From the NCBI GenBank assembly GCA_044225565.1, contig JBGAIL010000094.1:1-18197 (forward strand): a DNA stretch of 18,197 nucleotides. The letters run 5' to 3'. The position numbers and the translations under genes are program-made. Source of the stretch: CAVXAE01 sp044225565 (GTDB taxonomy: Bacteria > Pseudomonadota > Gammaproteobacteria > Steroidobacterales > Steroidobacteraceae). The notes under the pieces are model-generated. The model ran no database searches and was not told where the DNA came from. It saw nothing but the letters and a program-made list of their open reading frames with translations. Below are positions 15,311 through 18,197 of this stretch, piece after piece (position 1 is the first letter of the stretch; every line of letters starts with the position of its first letter).

Positions 15311-15317
15311 TACTATA
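15311..15317. promoter_or_regulatory. Shared -10 region of purC and the DjlA-like gene
   Basis: The bases TACTATA read TACTAT on the + strand (15311-15316) and TATAGT on the - strand (15317-15312), both good -10 hexamers. The first would serve the DjlA-like gene (ATG 15341, 24 bases away), the second purC (ATG 15278, 33 bases away). Back-to-back -10 elements this close would let polymerase choose only one direction at a time. The -35 positions were not convincing. Confidence 0.4.
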
Positions 15318-15340
15318 CGCAAAATCTCGGGACGGGCGTG

Positions 15341-16138
15341 ATGGCAGGCTGGGCGGGAAAACTCGTAGGTGGGGTGATCGGCGCGTTGACGCTCGGGCCC
15401 GTGGGAGTGGCGCTCGGCGTGCTCGTCGGCCATCAATACGACCGCGCGACGGCCGATCCCTACGACGAGCCATTGTCCGGCGCGAGCGCAGCCGAGATCG
15501 GCGAGCACTTTTTCCGTGCCGCCTTCCGGGTGATGGGGCACATCGCCAAGGCCGACGGCCGCATCTCCGAGCGCGAGATCGCGGCGGCGCGCGGCATCAT
15601 GGCAGAGCTGCGCCTGGATCCCTCGCGCGTGCGCATCGCGATCGATTGCTTCGGCGAAGGCAAGCAGCCGTCGTTCGATCTCGTGGCCGAGCTCGCTTCG
15701 CTGCGGCGGTTGTGCGCCGGCCGCCCCGACCTCATGCGCATCTTCCTCGAGATCCAGGTGCGCGCGGCGCTGGCGGGCAACGACATCCAGGGGCCGGCGC
15801 GCTCGTTGCTCGCCGCCGTCGCTGGGAAGCTCGGCATCTCCAACATGGAGCTGGCGCAGATCGAGGCCGTGCTGCGCATCCGCCGCGGCAGCTTCGCACA
15901 CGATGCGGCGCGGCGCGGGCCGGCGCCCGTCGACGAGGCCTACAGGGTGCTGGAAGTCGCCTCGTCCGCGAGCAACGAGGAGGTGGCGAAGGCGTATCGC
16001 CGGCAGCTGAGCCGCCATCATCCGGACAAGCTCAAAGCCAACGGCCTGCCGGACTCGATGATCGAGCATGCCAAGGAACGGACGCAGCAGATCATCGAAG
16101 CTTACGAGCTGATCAAGGACCGGCGCGGCGTGGCGTAG
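15341..16138 (+). CDS. djlA: DjlA-like co-chaperone (TerB + J domain)
   Basis: The 265-aa protein has three parts. Residues 1-31 form a Gly-rich hydrophobic segment (KLVGGVIGALTLGPVGVALG) that resembles the single membrane helix of DjlA. Residues about 55-180 match a TerB-like domain, with FRVMGHIAKADGRISEREI and RLCAGRPDLM. Residues about 198-262 form a J domain with the HPD motif at 227-229 (SRHHPDKL) and a final AYELIKDRR. It would stimulate DnaK ATPase at the inner membrane; in E. coli DjlA affects capsule (Rcs) signalling. A GTG at 15338 directly precedes the ATG. The ATG has no strong ribosome-binding site. purC is divergent, rpe lies downstream after a hairpin with a T-run. Confidence 0.9.
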   Translation: MAGWAGKLVGGVIGALTLGPVGVALGVLVGHQYDRATADPYDEPLSGASAAEIGEHFFRAAFRVMGHIAKADGRISEREIAAARGIMAELRLDPSRVRIAIDCFGEGKQPSFDLVAELASLRRLCAGRPDLMRIFLEIQVRAALAGNDIQGPARSLLAAVAGKLGISNMELAQIEAVLRIRRGSFAHDAARRGPAPVDEAYRVLEVASSASNEEVAKAYRRQLSRHHPDKLKANGLPDSMIEHAKERTQQIIEAYELIKDRRGVA

Positions 16139-16150
16139 TTCATTGGCAAG

Positions 16151-16171
16151 AAGCCGCCTGCGGCGCTTTTT
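16151..16171 (+). terminator. Probable intrinsic terminator after the DjlA-like gene
   Basis: GCCG-CCTG-CGGC (16153-16164) forms a compact stem-loop followed by two bases and TTTTT (16167-16171), 12 bases after the stop codon. The stem is short, but the five T's at this spot are unusual for such GC-rich DNA. Confidence 0.5.
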
Positions 16172-16220
16172 GCGGACATCAGCTTCGTTTGCGGCCTGCC
16201 ACGCGGAGGGTCACTCCCGG

Positions 16221-16226
16221 TACACT
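16221..16226 (+). promoter_or_regulatory. Predicted -10 element of rpe, leaderless type
   Basis: TACACT ends 7 bases before ATG 16234, so transcription would begin at the start codon. The only purine-rich stretch (GGAGGG, 16205-16210) lies more than 20 bases upstream, too far to act as a Shine-Dalgarno sequence. No clear -35 is visible 16-18 bases upstream. Confidence 0.5.
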
Positions 16227-16233
16227 AGCGCGC

Positions 16234-16899
16234 ATGCCGCCCTGGATCGCGCCTTCCATCCTGTCCGCCGACTTCGCCCGCCTGGGCGAGGAGGTCGAGG
16301 CCGTGCTGCGCGCCGGCGCGGACCTGATCCACTTCGACGTCATGGACAACCACTACGTGCCGAACCTCACCGTCGGCCCGGTGGTGTGCGAGGCGCTGCG
16401 CAAGCGCGGCATCCAGGCGCCCATCGACGTGCATCTCATGGTGAAGCCCGTGGATCGCATCGTTCCGGATTTCGCGGCGGCCGGCGCCACCTACATCACC
16501 TTCCACCCGGAGGCGAGCGAGCACGTCGACCGCACCATCGGACTGATCCGCGAGCACGGCTGCCGGCCGGGGCTGGTGTTCAACCCGGCGACGCCGCTCG
16601 ACTATCTCGACTACACGCTCGAGAAGCTCGACATGGTGCTGCTCATGTCGGTGAACCCGGGATTCGGCGGCCAGAAGTTCATCCCCTCGGCGCTGGCCAA
16701 GCTCGCCGAGGCGCGGCGGCGTATCGACGCCTCGGGCCGCGAGATCCGGCTGGAGATCGACGGCGGCGTGAAGGTGGACAACATCGCGGCGATCGCCCGG
16801 GCGGGCGCGGACACCTTCGTGGCCGGCTCGGCCATCTTCGGCAGCGGGGATTACGGCGCCACGGTCAAGGCGATGCGCGAGGCGATCGCGAAGGGCTAG
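16234..16899 (+). CDS. rpe: Rpe, ribulose-phosphate 3-epimerase
   Basis: The 221-aa TIM-barrel enzyme interconverts ribulose 5-phosphate and xylulose 5-phosphate in the pentose phosphate pathway. It opens with WIAPSILSADFARLGEE (catalytic Ser8), then has IHFDVMDNHYVPNLTVGP (His33, Asp35), IDVHLMV (His67), SVNPGFGGQKFIP and the phosphate-binding loop with Asp176 (LEIDGGVK) and VAGSAIFG. All metal- and acid-base residues expected in the family are present. The start MPPWIAPSILS is correct, although the frame is open for almost 1 kb upstream. The preceding hairpin with a T-run and the TACACT before the ATG suggest its own promoter. It is convergent with crp. Confidence 0.96.
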   Translation: MPPWIAPSILSADFARLGEEVEAVLRAGADLIHFDVMDNHYVPNLTVGPVVCEALRKRGIQAPIDVHLMVKPVDRIVPDFAAAGATYITFHPEASEHVDRTIGLIREHGCRPGLVFNPATPLDYLDYTLEKLDMVLLMSVNPGFGGQKFIPSALAKLAEARRRIDASGREIRLEIDGGVKVDNIAAIARAGADTFVAGSAIFGSGDYGATVKAMREAIAKG

Positions 16900-16989
16900 A
16901 GCGCAGAAGGGCGGCGTAGCGGTGTGGGCGGCAGGCCGGTCGCGGCTGGCGCGAGGGCCGAGGCTACCGGAGCGCCTGTGGCGCGAAAG

Positions 16990-17008
16990 GCCCGCCAGCG
17001 CGGCGGGC
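16990..17008 (-). terminator. GC-rich hairpin, possible crp terminator
   Basis: GCCCGCC (16990-16996) and GGCGGGC (17002-17008) form a perfect 7-bp stem with a 5-base loop, 10 bases beyond the crp stop on the - strand. In the crp transcript it is followed by CUUUCG, a weak U-run; toward the rpe side no U follows. The 119-base gap between rpe and crp also holds a smaller hairpin (GCGCC-TGT-GGCGC, 16972-16984) and nothing else I can name. Confidence 0.4.
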
Positions 17009-17018
17009 GGAACGGCGA

Positions 17019-17840
17019 CTACTTGTCGTCCTCGTCCTCATCGTCGAAATCGTCATCCGAATCGTCGTCGTCGAAGTCATCGTCGTCATCATCATCGAGG
17101 CTGCCCGCGGCCGGCCGCGCAGCCAGCGCGCCGGCTCCCGCCGCCGCCACGCCCGCTCCGGCGGGCTTCGCCGGGACGATGACCGGACGTGTCTTCATCT
17201 TGGGACGGGCATTGAACACCACGATGGTCTTGCCCGTGGCACGCAGCAGGCCCTGCTCCTCGAGCACCTTGAGCACGCGGCCCGCCATCTCGCGCGAGCA
17301 GCCGACCAGTCGCGACAGCTCCTGGCGGCTCACCTTGATCTGCATGCCTTCCGGGTGGGTCATGGCATCCGGCTCGCCGCACAGGTCCATGATGGCGTGC
17401 GCGACGCGGCCCGTGACGTCCACGAACGCGAGATCGCCGAGCTTGCGGTTGGTGCGGTCGAGGCGCGTGGCGAGCTGGGTGGCCAGCTCGAAAATGAGAC
17501 CGGGGCTCTCCGCCGCGATCTGGCGGAAGCGCGGATAGGTCATTTCCGCGAGCTCGCACTGGTTGCGCGTGCGCACCCAGGCGCTGCGCGTGGGCTGCTC
17601 GTAGAAAAGGCCCATCTCGCCGAAGAACTGGCCGCGGTTCAGGTAGGCGAGCACCATCTCGTTGCCTTCCTCGTCCTCGATCATCACTTCGACCGAGCCG
17701 CTGATGATGTAGTAGAGGACGTCGGGGAGGTCGCCGGCGTGGATCACCACCGTCTTCGACGGCACGGTGCGGATGCGGCAATAGCTCAGGAAGCGGTTGA
17801 TCGCCGGAATGTCGCTCAGCGGCTTGATGTTCTCTTCCAC
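17019..17840 (-). CDS. crp: CRP/Vfr-like global regulator with acidic C-terminal tail
   Basis: From the GTG at 17840 the protein has 273 aa. Residues 10-125 form the cyclic-nucleotide-binding barrel with FFGEMGLFYEQPTRSAWVRT (Glu75, Arg85, Ser86 at the cAMP phosphate site), then the dimer helix (TRLDRTNRKLGDLAFVDVTGR) and the HTH (SRQELSRLVGCSREMAGRV, Arg183 and Glu184). The Ser128 position of E. coli CRP is Asn131. The core resembles Vfr and Clp. After KTIVVFNARP (about 213) come a Lys/Pro/Ala-rich linker and, at 249-272, a tail that is 21/24 acidic. CRP homologues normally stop at 210-230. I chose GTG 17840 because GGGGAG stands 5 bases before it; GTG 17858 is possible but lacks such a site. 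coq7 lies 84 bases upstream on the same strand, rpe is convergent. Confidence 0.9.
   Translation of the reverse strand: MEENIKPLSDIPAINRFLSYCRIRTVPSKTVVIHAGDLPDVLYYIISGSVEVMIEDEEGNEMVLAYLNRGQFFGEMGLFYEQPTRSAWVRTRNQCELAEMTYPRFRQIAAESPGLIFELATQLATRLDRTNRKLGDLAFVDVTGRVAHAIMDLCGEPDAMTHPEGMQIKVSRQELSRLVGCSREMAGRVLKVLEEQGLLRATGKTIVVFNARPKMKTRPVIVPAKPAGAGVAAAGAGALAARPAAGSLDDDDDDDFDDDDSDDDFDDEDEDDK
17022..17096 (-). repeat. Low-complexity Asp-codon tract (acidic tail of CRP)
   Basis: On the - strand this stretch is almost entirely GAC/GAT/GAG codons with TTC and one TCC inserted, giving residues 249-273 (D, E, F, S and a final K). GAC and GAT alternate irregularly, so it is not a pure trinucleotide repeat and looks maintained at the protein level. 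Its GC content is lower than its surroundings. Replication slippage here would vary the tail length in steps of one residue without breaking the frame. Confidence 0.8.
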
Positions 17841-17882
17841 TACGGCTCCCCAACCCACTCTTGATGGTGCGTACGCGTGCGC

Positions 17883-17911
17883 TTTTTAACCATAAGGCCG
17901 CAGAACTGCAA
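17883..17911 (-). promoter_or_regulatory. Possible crp promoter
   Basis: On the - strand TTGCAG (17911-17906) and TAAAAA (17888-17883) are 17 bases apart, between the coq7 stop and crp. Each is a partial match (three and four of six), so this is tentative. A near-palindromic GCGCACGCGTACGC follows just downstream. No CRP-binding sequence (TGTGA-N6-TCACA) is visible. Confidence 0.35.
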
Positions 17912-17924
17912 GCGATATCCCTGC

Positions 17925-18197
17925 TTACACCCAGTACGCCGTGCGGGTCATGACGCGCGCGGTGTGGCGCATCAGCTCGCGGGCTGGAGCAGGTATCGAG
18001 GCCGCGCCTGCCGATTGCGCGGCGGCGCCGTGCGCAATCTCGTCCTCGCGCATTGCCGAGACGATGGCCCGGCTGCGCGCATCGTCGGCCGGAAGCCGCG
18101 CGAGATGCTCATCGAGATGGCCCTCCACCTGCCGTTCCGTCTCCGCGACGAAGCCCAGGCTCACCCGATCGCCGAACGTCGCCGCGATCGCACCGAT
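17925..18197 (-). CDS. coq7: Coq7, 3-demethoxyubiquinol 3-hydroxylase (C-terminal part)
   Basis: The C-terminal 90 codons run from the right edge of the window to a TAA or similar stop at 17925-17927; the start lies beyond 18197. The visible sequence, IGAIAATFGDRVSLGFVAET followed by ERQVEGHLDEHL and SRAIVSAMREDEIAHG, matches the end of the di-iron Coq7 family, including the Glu and EDEIAH metal ligands of the last helices. The protein carries out the last hydroxylation of ubiquinone synthesis at the inner membrane. E. coli uses the flavoprotein UbiF instead; many other gammaproteobacteria, including Pseudomonas, use Coq7. In P. aeruginosa vfr, speD and coq7 are neighbours; here no speD lies between coq7 and crp. 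Missing N-terminal ligands cannot be judged. Confidence 0.92.
   Translation of the reverse strand: MGAIAATFGDRVSLGFVAETERQVEGHLDEHLARLPADDARSRAIVSAMREDEIAHGAAAQSAGAASIPAPARELMRHTARVMTRTAYWV

Noticed and set aside
15253..16233. Upstream open extension of rpe
   Set aside because: The frame overlaps the whole DjlA-like gene and its residues look like out-of-frame GC-rich translation; Rpe begins normally at 16234.
17841..17924. CRP autoregulatory site upstream of crp
   Set aside because: No TGTGA-N6-TCACA-like sequence could be found; only a GC-rich near-palindrome is there.

Overview
This GC-rich, densely coded window comes from a bacterial chromosome, most likely a gammaproteobacterium near the Xanthomonadales/Steroidobacterales/Nevskiales. 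The basis is gene content and order. The rlmH-maf-yhdP-tldD series and the divergent pmbA/darP pair are gammaproteobacterial arrangements. The CRP core resembles Vfr/Clp, and ubiquinone hydroxylation uses Coq7, whose gene sits beside crp as in Pseudomonas. The lineage is an inference; no 16S or marker tree is available here. I see no rRNA, tRNA, CRISPR array, insertion sequence or prophage.

Layout. (1) 1-6180, + strand: the end of rlmH, maf, a shortened yhdP-like AsmA-family gene, a frameshifted nitrilase gene and tldD, nearly without gaps. RNase G (rng), which E. coli has between maf and yhdP, is absent. (2) 6246-7588, + strand: a small accessory block with a 55-aa helical protein coupled to a MNT/AbiEii-like nucleotidyltransferase, then two small hypothetical proteins, one with two membrane segments. 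(3) 7619-8902, - strand: a YihY/BrkB-type membrane protein, divergent from (4) purE-purK and an ExeA-like AAA ATPase fused to an FHA domain (8947-11875). (5) pmbA/tldE on the - strand, tail-to-tail with the ATPase gene and divergent from a half-length darP that is coupled to a BtuF-like binding protein without a signal peptide. (6) purC on the - strand, divergent from a DjlA-like TerB plus J-domain gene, followed by rpe. (7) On the - strand at the right end, a crp/vfr-like gene with a poly-acidic tail, and the 3' end of coq7.

How the genes work together. Most are housekeeping genes. purE, purK and purC give two consecutive steps of purine synthesis. tldD and pmbA encode the two subunits of one metalloprotease. 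rlmH and darP act on the large ribosomal subunit. maf, yhdP and coq7 serve nucleotide-pool cleaning, the envelope and quinone synthesis.

Main points for a second look: a TANNNT-like hexamer lies 6-8 nt before the start codon of at least six genes without a Shine-Dalgarno sequence, which suggests widespread leaderless transcription; CRP carries an aspartate-rich tail punctuated by Phe; the AAA-FHA fusion has no recognisable partner; there is a possible toxin-antitoxin-like pair at 6246-6979; and three genes (yhdP, nitrilase, darP) appear to have lost parts of otherwise conserved sequence.
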